Shown piece by piece: positions 51,195 to 58,455 of a stretch of 64,000 bases of DNA. Position 1 is the stretch's first letter. Each line of letters begins with the position of its first letter. The position numbers were made by a program, and so were the translations under genes. The stretch spans positions 1 to 64,000 of the forward strand of contig CAYWFP010000010.1 in the NCBI GenBank assembly GCA_964457365.1, in the 5' to 3' direction. The stretch is from CAYWFP01 sp964457365. Its GTDB lineage: Bacteria; Planctomycetota; SZUA-567. The notes under the pieces were generated by a model. The model saw nothing but the letters and a program-made list of their open reading frames with translations, had not been told where the DNA came from and did not search any database.

Positions 51195-52211
51195 TTACGC
51201 CAGCAGCGGCGCGATCTTCTTCGCCAGGTTCTCGCCGATGCGGATCATCCCCAGGTCGCCCGGGTGCAGCAGGTCGTCGCTGAGGCCGTCGACCCGGTCG
51301 AGCATCTCCGGCCCTTCGAAGACGTGCAGGTTCGCGCGGGCGCAGGCGGCGGCCGCCTCGCGCAGTTGCCGGCGGTACCCTTCCACCGGCGGCTGCTGCG
51401 GCGCCGGGTCGTTCACCTTCGGCAGGTCGCGGAAGTACGGCAGGATGGTCATGCACGCCACCGGCCGTCGCGGGTTGTTCCCGGCCACGACATCGAGCAG
51501 GTATTTGACGCGCGCGCGGAAGTCCTCGAGGCTGAAGCCCGCGCCGATCATGTTCACCGAGAGGCTCAGCAGGGCGATGTTCCAGCCTTCGCGTCCGGCG
51601 ATGTAGTCGGCGAAGGCTTTCTCGCAGTGGCAGGAGCCGCCGACGCCGAGGTTGACCAGGTCGGCCTGCAGCCGCCACGCCAGTTGCCGCGCGTAGCACA
51701 GGTGCGGCAGGGACGCGGCCGCGCCGTGGGTGATCGACGTTCCGTAGGTCAGGAGCTTGCGCGCGGGCAGCTCGTCCCCGGTCGGTACGCGCAGGCCCGG
51801 CCCCTCCGCGCCGTGGAGCACCACCTCCCCGCCGGCGAGGATCATTCGCGTCACGCGCGTGGCGTAGAGGTGTTCGGCGAACGCGCCTTTCTCCATCATG
51901 TGGAAGCGGCGCGGCGGCTCGATCCGGATCTCCCGCGGCGTCTCGCCGACGCCGAACTGCTGCCCGCTTTGAAAGCCGCCGTGGAAGACGACGCCGTGGA
52001 TGCCGCCGCCGGGCGCGGAGAGCGTCAGCGTGAGGCTGCCGTCGTCGGTGACGCAGCGCAGTTCGTTCGCGGCCGCGTGCAGCACGCGCTGCTGTGCGCG
52101 TTCGTTGAGCTCGGTACGCACGGCCTCGGGCACGCGTTGCAACCGCAGTCCGCCGTTCTCGTGCGGGTGCGCCTCGGCGAAGCCGGGGCAGTCCAGTCCG
52201 TGACAGATCAT
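51195..52211 (-). CDS. SGNH/GDSL-type hydrolase
   Basis: A 338-residue protein. The C-terminal half is an SGNH esterase: block I TYGTSITHGAA (Ser), block II VNLGVGGSCHCEKA, block III LSLSVNMIG (Asn position), block V DDLLHPGDLGM with the catalytic Asp-x-x-His. The N-terminal 150 residues form a beta-rich domain (LTLTLSAPGGGIHGVVFHGG), probably carbohydrate-esterase-like jelly-roll. No signal peptide. GGGAGG precedes the ATG. Confidence 0.82.
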   Translation of the reverse strand: MICHGLDCPGFAEAHPHENGGLRLQRVPEAVRTELNERAQQRVLHAAANELRCVTDDGSLTLTLSAPGGGIHGVVFHGGFQSGQQFGVGETPREIRIEPPRRFHMMEKGAFAEHLYATRVTRMILAGGEVVLHGAEGPGLRVPTGDELPARKLLTYGTSITHGAAASLPHLCYARQLAWRLQADLVNLGVGGSCHCEKAFADYIAGREGWNIALLSLSVNMIGAGFSLEDFRARVKYLLDVVAGNNPRRPVACMTILPYFRDLPKVNDPAPQQPPVEGYRRQLREAAAACARANLHVFEGPEMLDRVDGLSDDLLHPGDLGMIRIGENLAKKIAPLLA

Positions 52212-52224
52212 GGGGGTCCTCCCG

Positions 52225-52500
52225 TTATTCCAGCGGCCAGTCGTCGGTGCGGAAGGGCGAGGCCGGCAGCCCCTCCTCGTTCTCCAGCGTTCCCGGCGGA
52301 TCGACGAAGGAGGCGAAGCAGTAGCGCACGGCCTGCGGGGCGTCGACGCCCTTCACCGCCACCGTCTCGCCGTCGATGGTCGCCTCGGCCGGGACGAACG
52401 TCTTGTCGGCGCCGGCGATGGCGCACGAACCCGCCGCGATCATCGCGAGCAGGCAGGCGCGGGCAATGTCGATTCGACGGAAACGAAACGCTGTGCGCAT
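52225..52500 (-). CDS. Small secreted hypothetical protein
   Basis: A 91-residue protein starting at ATG 52500 after GGGAGGA. The N-terminus is a signal peptide (ARACLLAMIAAGSCAIAGA), and the mature part is short and acidic (FVPAEATIDGETVAVKGV) with one Cys. Unknown function. It precedes the SGNH hydrolase by 13 bases, suggesting one operon. Confidence 0.6.
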   Translation of the reverse strand: MRTAFRFRRIDIARACLLAMIAAGSCAIAGADKTFVPAEATIDGETVAVKGVDAPQAVRYCFASFVDPPGTLENEEGLPASPFRTDDWPLE

Positions 52501-52577
52501 GGCGGTCCTCCCGGCGGGTCGGCGAATAGGCGGATGGCGGACCATGCAAGCAGATGACGGGCGGTTTGGCAAGAAGT

Positions 52578-53144
52578 TTATCGGCGCCGGGAAAGGCCGC
52601 GGCGCCCCGCCCGCCAGCGCTGGTAGAGCCGGCCGACATCTTCGAAGAAGAACGGCGGCAGGAAGCGGTGGAGCGAGATGTCGAACTAGCGGCCGCAGAC
52701 CGTATCCGCGTCCGCGAAGAACCATTTCGGCAGGTAGCGGCGAAAGCGCCGGCGCAGCACGATATCCAGCCACCGGCGGCGGTAGACGAAGGCCGCGCCA
52801 CAGCGGTATTCGAGATGCGCGCAGCACTCGTTGACGGCGCGCGCGGTTCGGTCGAACCGCCTCGCGAGCCGGCGGCAGAGCAGGCGCGCGCGGCGCATCG
52901 CATCGCCGCCCGGCACGGGCGCGAGGCCTGCTGGAGCTGCGACGACGTGGAGAGCGCGCGGCTGGCCTGCAACGAACTCGTCCGCCCGGGCGCGCTGTCT
53001 CCCGGGACGAAATGGCGGGCCCGCGAGAGCGTCTCCGTCGAAGACCGCGAACGTTTTCGAAAGGAACTCGCGCGGGCGCGAAAAGAACTGGACAACGCAG
53101 CGGAAACGGATCAGAATGATCTTACGGAGCGCGAAGAAGCGCAA
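52578..53144 (-). pseudogene. Probable minus-strand gene interrupted by an in-frame TAG
   Basis: The frame from about 53144 runs to a TAG at 52688-52686, then continues without a shift to TAA at 52580-52578. The codons on both sides of the TAG end in G or C about nine times in ten, as real genes do here, and the residues read naturally (WLDIVLRRRFRRYLPKWFF, stop, FDISLHRFLPPFFFEDVGR). I do not recognise the family and the true start is uncertain. It could be a point-mutated pseudogene, a sequencing error or a readthrough codon. Confidence 0.35.
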
Positions 53145-53509
53145 CGCATCCGCGAGAGCATCACCCGGGCCCTGGGACGACTCGGGTATTTTACGGTGCG
53201 AAGGAGACGAATTCCTCTACCGCTAACACCCTGATTTCCCGTCATGATTTCGTCCGGCGCACACCCGAAATATCATCGCATTTTTGACTTTTTAAAACTG
53301 TTTTTGAGGGCGAGTTAATCTGCGCGCGGTCGTGGCGCGACGCTGGCCCGCCGGGGCGGGGCGGTCCGGGCGCGCGCGGAGCGCGCCCCGCGTGAGCACG
53401 GGCGCAAACTGCCCGAGAACTGCTTCCATGTCGAATCTTTCCTGCTCGATACGTTGCCGACGAAATATCGCCACACAGCATGCCACGCCGGTGATGGAGC
53501 TTCAACGCC
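53145..53509. other. Intergenic region upstream of the sigma-54 activator
   Basis: No gene with convincing codon use. It contains a GC-rich hairpin (53368-53388) and, at the end, the activator promoter. The plus-strand frame that covers 52554-53234 is considered a shadow. Confidence 0.5.
53368..53388. repeat. GC-rich hairpin, 8-bp stem
   Basis: GGGCGCGC and GCGCGCCC flank a 5-base loop. No T-run on either strand, so it is not a classical terminator. Confidence 0.4.
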
Positions 53510-53538
53510 TTTACATTCCCCGTCGCGCGGCGTATGCT
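53510..53538 (+). promoter_or_regulatory. Promoter of the sigma-54 activator gene, leaderless geometry
   Basis: TTTACA at 53510-53515, 17 bases, TATGCT at 53533-53538, then GGTTCC and the ATG at 53545. The expected transcription start coincides with the ATG and no Shine-Dalgarno is present. Confidence 0.6.
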
Positions 53539-53544
53539 GGTTCC

Positions 53545-54942
53545 ATGAGTGACCAAGGCCCCTCCTCCGACCCGCAGTCCGCGCCGGACCCGCAGTCCGC
53601 GCCGGACTCGCAGTCCGCGCCGGACTCGCAGTCGGCCATCCTCGACGCCATCGCCGACGGGGTGTTCACCGTCGACCGCGCGCGTAATGTCACGCTCTTT
53701 AACCGCGCGGCCGAGGAGATCACCGGCGTGCCGCGCGAGCAGGCACTGGGGCAGAAGTGTTTCGACGTCTTCCGCGCCTCGATCTGCCAGCACGACTGCG
53801 CGCTCGAGCGAACGATGCAAAGCGGCGAGAAGATCGTCTGCGAACGCGCCACCATCCTGCGCGCCGACGGCGAGGAGGTGCCGATCAGTATCAGCACCGG
53901 TGCGCTCCGCGACGCGAAAGGCAATATCGTCGGCGGGGTGGAGACCTTTCGCGATCTCTCGCAATTGGAACTGCTGCGCCGCGAGATCGCCGGCCGCTAC
54001 GTTTTTGCCGATATCGTCAGCAAGAACCGCCAGATGCAGCGGCTTCTGGACATCCTCCCCGACATCGCCGCGAGCGACGCGACGGTGCTGATCGAAGGAC
54101 CGTCCGGGTCGGGAAAAGAACTTGTCGCCCGCGCGCTGCACAATCTCTCGCCGCGCCAGGACGCGCCGCTGGTGGCGGTCAACTGCGGCGCGCTGCCAGA
54201 GAGCCTGCTGGAGTCGGAACTCTTCGGCTATGTCAAAGGCGCATTCACCGGCGCGAGCGGCGACAAGCCCGGGCGCTTCGCCGCCGCCAAGGGTGGAACG
54301 CTTTTCCTCGACGAGATCGCCGATATCTCGCCGGCGATGCAGGTAAAACTGCTGCGGGTCTTGCAGGAGAAGAGTTACGAACCGGTCGGCAGCAACGAAG
54401 CCGTTCCCGCCGATGTGCGCGTCATCGCCGCGACCAACAAGCCGCTGCAGGCACAGATGCAGGCGGGGCGGTTCCGCGAGGACCTGTTCTATCGCCTCGA
54501 TGTGGTCCGTGTTGCCATTCCGCCGCTGAAAGAGCGCCGCGAAGATATCCCGTTGCTGGTCGACCACTTCGTCAAGCTGTTCGCCGCCGAGACGGGCAAA
54601 TCCATCCAAGGCGTTGCGCCGGAAGCACTTCGCGCCCTGCTCGCCTACGAGTATCCCGGCAACGTGCGGGAACTGCGCAATGCGATCGAGCGGGCGTTCG
54701 TGCTCTGCCGCGGGCCGTGGATCGAGCCGGAGTGCCTGCCGGAGAATATCGCAACCGGTTTAACCAAAAACGATTACAAAGAAGAGCCCCCTGCCGATCC
54801 ACTTGCGGCCGCCGAGTGCCAGGCCATTCGCGAAGCGCTGCAGCGCCACCAAGGCAACCGCCGCCAAGTGGCGGACGAGCTCGGCATCCACGTCACGACT
54901 CTGTGGCGCAAGATGAAGTGCTGCGGCATCACCTACCCCTGA
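53545..54942 (+). CDS. PAS-AAA+-Fis sigma-54-dependent transcriptional activator
   Basis: A 465-residue enhancer-binding protein. After a repetitive Pro/Gln/Ser leader comes a PAS domain (about 30-130: AILDAIADGVFTVDRARNVT, then FRASICQHDCALERTM with two Cys), then the AAA+ domain with Walker A GPSGSGKEL, the sigma-54-contact loop GAFTGA, Walker B GTLFLDEIAD and R-finger region, and a C-terminal Fis helix-turn-helix (GNRRQVADELGIHVTTLWRK). The PAS Cys pair could bind a metal or sense redox. It is immediately upstream of the ORP-like operon and is its likely activator, as in Desulfovibrio. Confidence 0.93.
   Translation: MSDQGPSSDPQSAPDPQSAPDSQSAPDSQSAILDAIADGVFTVDRARNVTLFNRAAEEITGVPREQALGQKCFDVFRASICQHDCALERTMQSGEKIVCERATILRADGEEVPISISTGALRDAKGNIVGGVETFRDLSQLELLRREIAGRYVFADIVSKNRQMQRLLDILPDIAASDATVLIEGPSGSGKELVARALHNLSPRQDAPLVAVNCGALPESLLESELFGYVKGAFTGASGDKPGRFAAAKGGTLFLDEIADISPAMQVKLLRVLQEKSYEPVGSNEAVPADVRVIAATNKPLQAQMQAGRFREDLFYRLDVVRVAIPPLKERREDIPLLVDHFVKLFAAETGKSIQGVAPEALRALLAYEYPGNVRELRNAIERAFVLCRGPWIEPECLPENIATGLTKNDYKEEPPADPLAAAECQAIREALQRHQGNRRQVADELGIHVTTLWRKMKCCGITYP
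53569..53637 (+). repeat. 18-bp tandem repeat in the activator N-terminus
   Basis: Nearly four copies of an 18-bp unit (GACCCGCAGTCCGCGCCG in copy 1, C-to-T variants later) encode the hexapeptide D-P/S-Q-S-A-P. The unit is a multiple of 3, so copy changes would alter linker length, not the frame. Confidence 0.85.
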
Positions 54943-54974
54943 TTGCATTATCGCCATCCCCCCTCATCCCGCAT

Positions 54975-54990
54975 ATTGCAATTATGCAAT
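54975..54990. promoter_or_regulatory. Palindrome ATTGCA-N4-TGCAAT, likely activator binding site
   Basis: A perfect 16-bp inverted repeat 57 bases upstream of the sigma-54 -24 element. A further ATTGCA half-site lies at 54942-54947, across the end of the activator gene. Placement fits an upstream activating sequence for the Fis domain of the adjacent regulator. Confidence 0.6.
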
Positions 54991-55046
54991 ACCGGCAAAC
55001 CGATGCCGCGGCGAGCGTGAATCATAACATTCTTGAAAATAAAGCA

Positions 55047-55061
55047 TTGCATGATATTTGC
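55047..55061 (+). promoter_or_regulatory. Sigma-54 (-24/-12) promoter of the ORP-like operon
   Basis: TTGCAT-GATAT-TTGC matches TGGCAY-N5-TTGC with one mismatch (T for the first G of the GG) and exact spacing. Transcription would begin near 55073, about 50 bases before the first NifX-like gene. Confidence 0.65.
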
Positions 55062-55124
55062 GGAAAATTACCGGATTGGATCGAAGCTTGCTTTGTCTAT
55101 TTGCATGAAAAGGCGGAGAGCGAG

Positions 55125-55517
55125 ATGAAGATTGCAATTCCGCTGTTCGGCACCCGCGTAGCCCCGCGTCTCGACATGGCTCAGGAGTTGATGCTGATCG
55201 CGGTGGAAGACGGCGTGCCGGCAGAACGCCAGACGATGGCCATCGCCAACTGGCCGCCGGCTGGAAGGCCGGAACGCCTTACCGATCTGGGCGTGAGGGG
55301 CGTAATCTGCGGCGCGCTCTGTCGCCGCGACGCTACGCGCTTGGATGAGCTGGGAATCACGGTTTACGGATTTGTCACCGGCGAAGCGGAAGATGCGTTA
55401 ACCTGTTTTCTGCACAATGAGTTGAAACCTGCGGTCATGGTCGGCAGGGGCGGTCGTTGCCAGGGTCGATGGCGCTTTCGGAACAGGCGACATCGGCCGG
55501 ATGCGGAAAGCGCATAG
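55125..55517 (+). CDS. NifX/NafY-like dinitrogenase Fe-Mo cofactor biosynthesis family protein, copy 1
   Basis: A 130-residue protein starting KIAIPLFGTRVAPRLDMAQE, with GVRGVICGALCRRDATRLDE and ITVYGFVTGEAEDALTCFL, the fold family (MTH1175/NifX) that carries Mo-Fe or Mo-Cu clusters. GGAG precedes ATG 55125. Two Cys in the middle and one near the C-terminus might ligate metal. It is the first gene after the sigma-54 promoter. The C-terminal 20 residues are basic and low in similarity. Confidence 0.82.
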   Translation: MKIAIPLFGTRVAPRLDMAQELMLIAVEDGVPAERQTMAIANWPPAGRPERLTDLGVRGVICGALCRRDATRLDELGITVYGFVTGEAEDALTCFLHNELKPAVMVGRGGRCQGRWRFRNRRHRPDAESA

Positions 55518-55599
55518 CTGATTATGGGCCAACGCCGACCTGGATACGAACGCAGACAGTTGTGCCGACGGCAATACTTCATAAAAGGAGGAACAGACA

Positions 55600-55902
55600 A
55601 TGCCTGGATTTGACGGAACAGGTCCGATGGGTCAGGGGCCGATGACCGGTGGAGCCCGGGGTTACTGCACCTCGGCCGGCATGCAGGCAGCGCAGCCGAA
55701 TGTCAATCCGGCCGTGCGCTTCGGCATGGGTCGCGGCTCCTGCGGCCGCGGGATGGGCCGGGGCCGGCGCGGCATGGGCCGCGGCATGGGGCGCGGATTC
55801 GGCCGGCAGATGCCGGGGGGGGAACTGGCAGCAAACGGGCCCGAATCCCGGCCAGGGACAAGGTTGAGCCTTCCCCGTGGTGGTCTGGAGGAGGGGGAGT
55901 AA
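55600..55902 (+). CDS. DUF5320 family protein, probably frameshifted at a G8 run
   Basis: The N-terminus PGFDGTGPMGQGPMTGGARG then YC is the DUF5320 signature, found beside NifX-like genes. The middle is Gly/Arg/Met-rich. At 55815-55822 there are eight G. With seven G the frame would end NWQQTGPNPGQGQG and stop at 55867, which looks more natural than the present Pro/Arg-rich end. AAAGGAGG precedes the ATG. The function of the family is unknown; metal or cofactor handling is inferred from neighbours. Confidence 0.8.
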   Translation: MPGFDGTGPMGQGPMTGGARGYCTSAGMQAAQPNVNPAVRFGMGRGSCGRGMGRGRRGMGRGMGRGFGRQMPGGELAANGPESRPGTRLSLPRGGLEEGE

Positions 55903-55974
55903 CCCCTTCTCGCTTCCTCTCCTCCGCCATCACGTTTCTCGGGAAGCGCCGAGCGCTCAAACAGGGAAAACGCC

Positions 55975-56394
55975 ATGACCGGTTCGTGTCGCGACAACAT
56001 CCGTTTCCGTCTCAGCGATGCCGACGGCACGCTCAAATTCGAGCGTTTCGCCATCCATCACGCGCCGCGTTGTCGGACATGCGAACGACGCTTGCGCGAA
56101 TACCTCGCCGGCCGGCCGTTGGCAGAGGTGGACCTGGAGGCAATACGCGGCATCGCATGCGAGGCCGACGGGACATGCGCACGCGAATTGGTAGACTTGA
56201 TCGCCGAACAGCAACGCCTATTCGCGCCGCGCACGGACGAGAATCGTTCGCCTCGGTCTTTGGCTTTCACGGCGAAGGATGAGACGGGGGAGAGCCGTCC
56301 TCAATCCGAAGTACGCGAAACCGCGCCGCGTACGTCGACGATAAAGAAGCCGAATGATCGACACCAGACGGATAGACGGCGGCACCAGCCATAA
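55975..56394 (+). CDS. Small Cys-containing protein of the ORP-like cluster
   Basis: A 139-residue protein with CRTCERRLREYLAGRPL (a C-x2-C pair) and GIACEADGTCARELVDLIAE (C-x5-C), suggesting metal or Fe-S binding. The last 50 residues are charged and probably disordered. No family recognised, although small proteins with this look accompany Mrp/NifX clusters. It ends 9 bases before the ORP-like gene. Confidence 0.65.
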   Translation: MTGSCRDNIRFRLSDADGTLKFERFAIHHAPRCRTCERRLREYLAGRPLAEVDLEAIRGIACEADGTCARELVDLIAEQQRLFAPRTDENRSPRSLAFTAKDETGESRPQSEVRETAPRTSTIKKPNDRHQTDRRRHQP

Positions 56395-56403
56395 GGAGAT
56401 GGT

Positions 56404-56763
56404 ATGAAGGTAGCTATCACAGCGCAAGGTCAGACGCTCGACGACGCGGTGGATCCGCGTTTCGGACGGGCGAAGCATTTCCTCATCGTCGACACCGAGA
56501 GCGAGGAGACGACGGCGGTGGACAACGCGCAGAACCTGAACGCGCCGCAGGGGGCCGGCATCCAGGCCGCCCAGACAGTGGCGCAGTCCGGGGTGGAGGC
56601 GGTGCTGACCGGCCATTGCGGCCCCAAGGCCTTCCGTACGCTGCAGGCGGCGAAGATCGCCATCTACACCGGCGCTACCGGAACCGCTCGCGAGACGCTG
56701 GCGGCATTCCAGGCCGGCACGCTCTCCGCGGCGAACGCTCCTGACGTCCAGGGACACTGGTAA
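56404..56763 (+). CDS. Orange-protein (ORP)-like NifX family protein
   Basis: A 119-residue protein: KVAITAQGQTLDDAVDPRFG, then FLIVDTESEETTAVDN, AAQTVAQSGVEAVLTGHCGP, the complete MTH1175/NifX fold found in the orange protein, which in Desulfovibrio holds a Mo-Cu-Mo sulfide cluster non-covalently. RBS AAGGAG 8 bases before ATG. Its neighbours (sigma-54 activator, Mrp fusion) match the orp operon layout, so ORP is the best specific guess. Confidence 0.85.
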   Translation: MKVAITAQGQTLDDAVDPRFGRAKHFLIVDTESEETTAVDNAQNLNAPQGAGIQAAQTVAQSGVEAVLTGHCGPKAFRTLQAAKIAIYTGATGTARETLAAFQAGTLSAANAPDVQGHW

Positions 56764-56870
56764 GCGGCAAATCGCTCCGGGAAATCGGATCATCAGCGTT
56801 TTCGAAAACGGTTTCGTGCCGGCGGCAAGAAAAAAATCAGGCCGAAATCTCTCAGGCAAGGAACTTCCGC

Positions 56871-57059
56871 ATGACCGAAATCGTATTCAGCCCCAGCGGC
56901 GTAATCTGCAGCGCACACACCGTGCCTGAATCGACGCCGATTCAACCCGTCTTCGCCCGCGACTGCACCGGCCGGGCGGAAATCTTCGAGGAATACGCCG
57001 AGGGGCTGCGTGACCTGGAAGGCTTTTCGCAATTTCAGAATCCCGAACTTATTGCTTAG
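56871..57059 (+). pseudogene. Truncated TrmO (tRNA m6t6A37 methyltransferase family) fragment
   Basis: The 62-residue frame begins like TrmO/UPF0066: FSPSGVICSAH, STPIQPVFARDCTGRAEIFEEY and AEGLRDLEGFSQF match the first 55 residues of that beta-barrel, SAM-binding family. It then stops, where full proteins of 130-230 residues continue into the SAM site. AAGGAA precedes the ATG. It is either a remnant or a deliberately short protein retained in the operon. Confidence 0.7.
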
Positions 57060-57078
57060 CGGGTTCTAAGGAGAAGGG

Positions 57079-58314
57079 ATGAGCGAGGAATGCGGCGGTT
57101 GCAGTGGCGAGGGATGCCCCTCATCGCAACCGCGCGACGAAACGCCGCTGCGGCAGGCCGAGGACCAGGCCCTGGCGCGGCGGATGGACATGATCAAGCA
57201 CAAGATCGTGGTGCTCTCCGGCAAAGGCGGCGTAGGCAAAAGCGCCGTCGCCGCGGGGCTGGCGGTGCGGCTGCTGCTGGAGGGCAAACGCGTGGGGCTG
57301 CTGGACATCGATATCCACGGCCCGAGCGTACCGACGCTGCTGGGCCTGCAGGGGCAGACGATCCGGCAAGCCGACGGAGCGATGCTGCCGGTGGAGTACG
57401 TCAGTGGGATGCACGTGATGAGCATCGGCTTTATGCTCCCGCACGACGACGACGCGTTGATATGGCGCGGGCCGATGAAGGCGGGCGTGATCCAGCAGTT
57501 TCTGCGCGACGTGGACTGGGGCGAACTGGACTACCTGATCGTCGATTCGCCCCCGGGCACCGGCGACGAACCGCTGTCGGTAATCCAGAGCATCGGCGAG
57601 GTGGACGGCGTGGTGATCGTGACCACGCCGCAGACTGTGGCGCTGGCGGACGTGCGCAAAAGCGTGACCTTCTGCCGCAAGATCGGGGCGCCGATTCTGG
57701 GCGTGGTGGAGAACATGAGCGGCTTTGTCTGCCCGCACTGCAGCGAGGTCAGCGAGATCTTCGGCCGCGGCGGCGGCGAACGCATGGCGCAGGAGATGGA
57801 GGTGCCGTTCCTGGCGCGCCTGCCGCTGGACCCGGACCTGCGGCGCCTCGGCGACGACGGCAAACTCAGCGACTACTTTCGACAAACGGAGAACACCGCG
57901 CAGCGTAATTTCGCCCGCGTGGTGGAGACGGCGCTGGCACTGGAGAGCCGCGCAGATCATTCAGACGAGAAGGGAACACGGATGCGTATCGCCATACCGC
58001 TCGCGGCGGGCAAGCTCTGCATGCACTTCGGACATTGCGAACAGTTCGCCCTGGTCGAGGTAGAGGAGAACACGGTCAAAAAAACGGAGCTTCTGACACC
58101 GCCGGCGCACGCGCCGGGTGTGCTGCCGCAGTGGCTCGCGGAGCGGAAGGTGGACACGGTCATCGCCGGCGGCATGGGCAGCCGCGCGCAGGGATTGTTC
58201 GCCGAGCATGGAATCGCTGTCGTCGTCGGCGCGCCGGCAGACGAACCGACGGAACTGGTCCGGCAGCACCTCGCCGGCCGCCTCGTCGGCGGCGACAACG
58301 TCTGCGATCACTAA
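57079..58314 (+). CDS. Mrp/NBP35-type P-loop ATPase fused to a NifX/ORP-like domain
   Basis: A 411-residue fusion. The N-terminus has C-G-G-C and a following Cys (EECGGCSGEGC), then the deviant Walker A VVLSGKGGVGKSAVAAG (about 43-59), LDIDIHGPSVPTLLG, VDSPPGTGDEPLSV and the C-x2-C of MSGFVCPHCSEV that bridges an Fe-S cluster in the dimer. After about residue 295 comes a NifX-like domain (MRIAIPLAAGKLCMHFGHCE, then VAVVVGAPADEPTELVRQHL). The architecture equals the MrpORP proteins of orp clusters, thought to insert the metal cluster into ORP. Confidence 0.92.
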   Translation: MSEECGGCSGEGCPSSQPRDETPLRQAEDQALARRMDMIKHKIVVLSGKGGVGKSAVAAGLAVRLLLEGKRVGLLDIDIHGPSVPTLLGLQGQTIRQADGAMLPVEYVSGMHVMSIGFMLPHDDDALIWRGPMKAGVIQQFLRDVDWGELDYLIVDSPPGTGDEPLSVIQSIGEVDGVVIVTTPQTVALADVRKSVTFCRKIGAPILGVVENMSGFVCPHCSEVSEIFGRGGGERMAQEMEVPFLARLPLDPDLRRLGDDGKLSDYFRQTENTAQRNFARVVETALALESRADHSDEKGTRMRIAIPLAAGKLCMHFGHCEQFALVEVEENTVKKTELLTPPAHAPGVLPQWLAERKVDTVIAGGMGSRAQGLFAEHGIAVVVGAPADEPTELVRQHLAGRLVGGDNVCDH

Positions 58315-58455
58315 ACTGCCTGCAGCAAGTTATTGGATATTCAGCCGGAGTGCCGGCAGGCGGCTTGGGTTCTGTCAATCCGCACTGGCTTTTGTTGACA
58401 ACCCGAGCCGGAGGACGGAAGGCGATTATGAGGCCGGCGCGATAATCGGAGCAGC

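Noticed and set aside
52554..53234. 226-codon plus-strand frame
   Set aside because: Third-position G/C is clearly lower (about two thirds in the codons read) than in real genes here, and the minus strand in the same codon register is much more gene-like. Its last 60 residues look helical, so it is not fully excluded.
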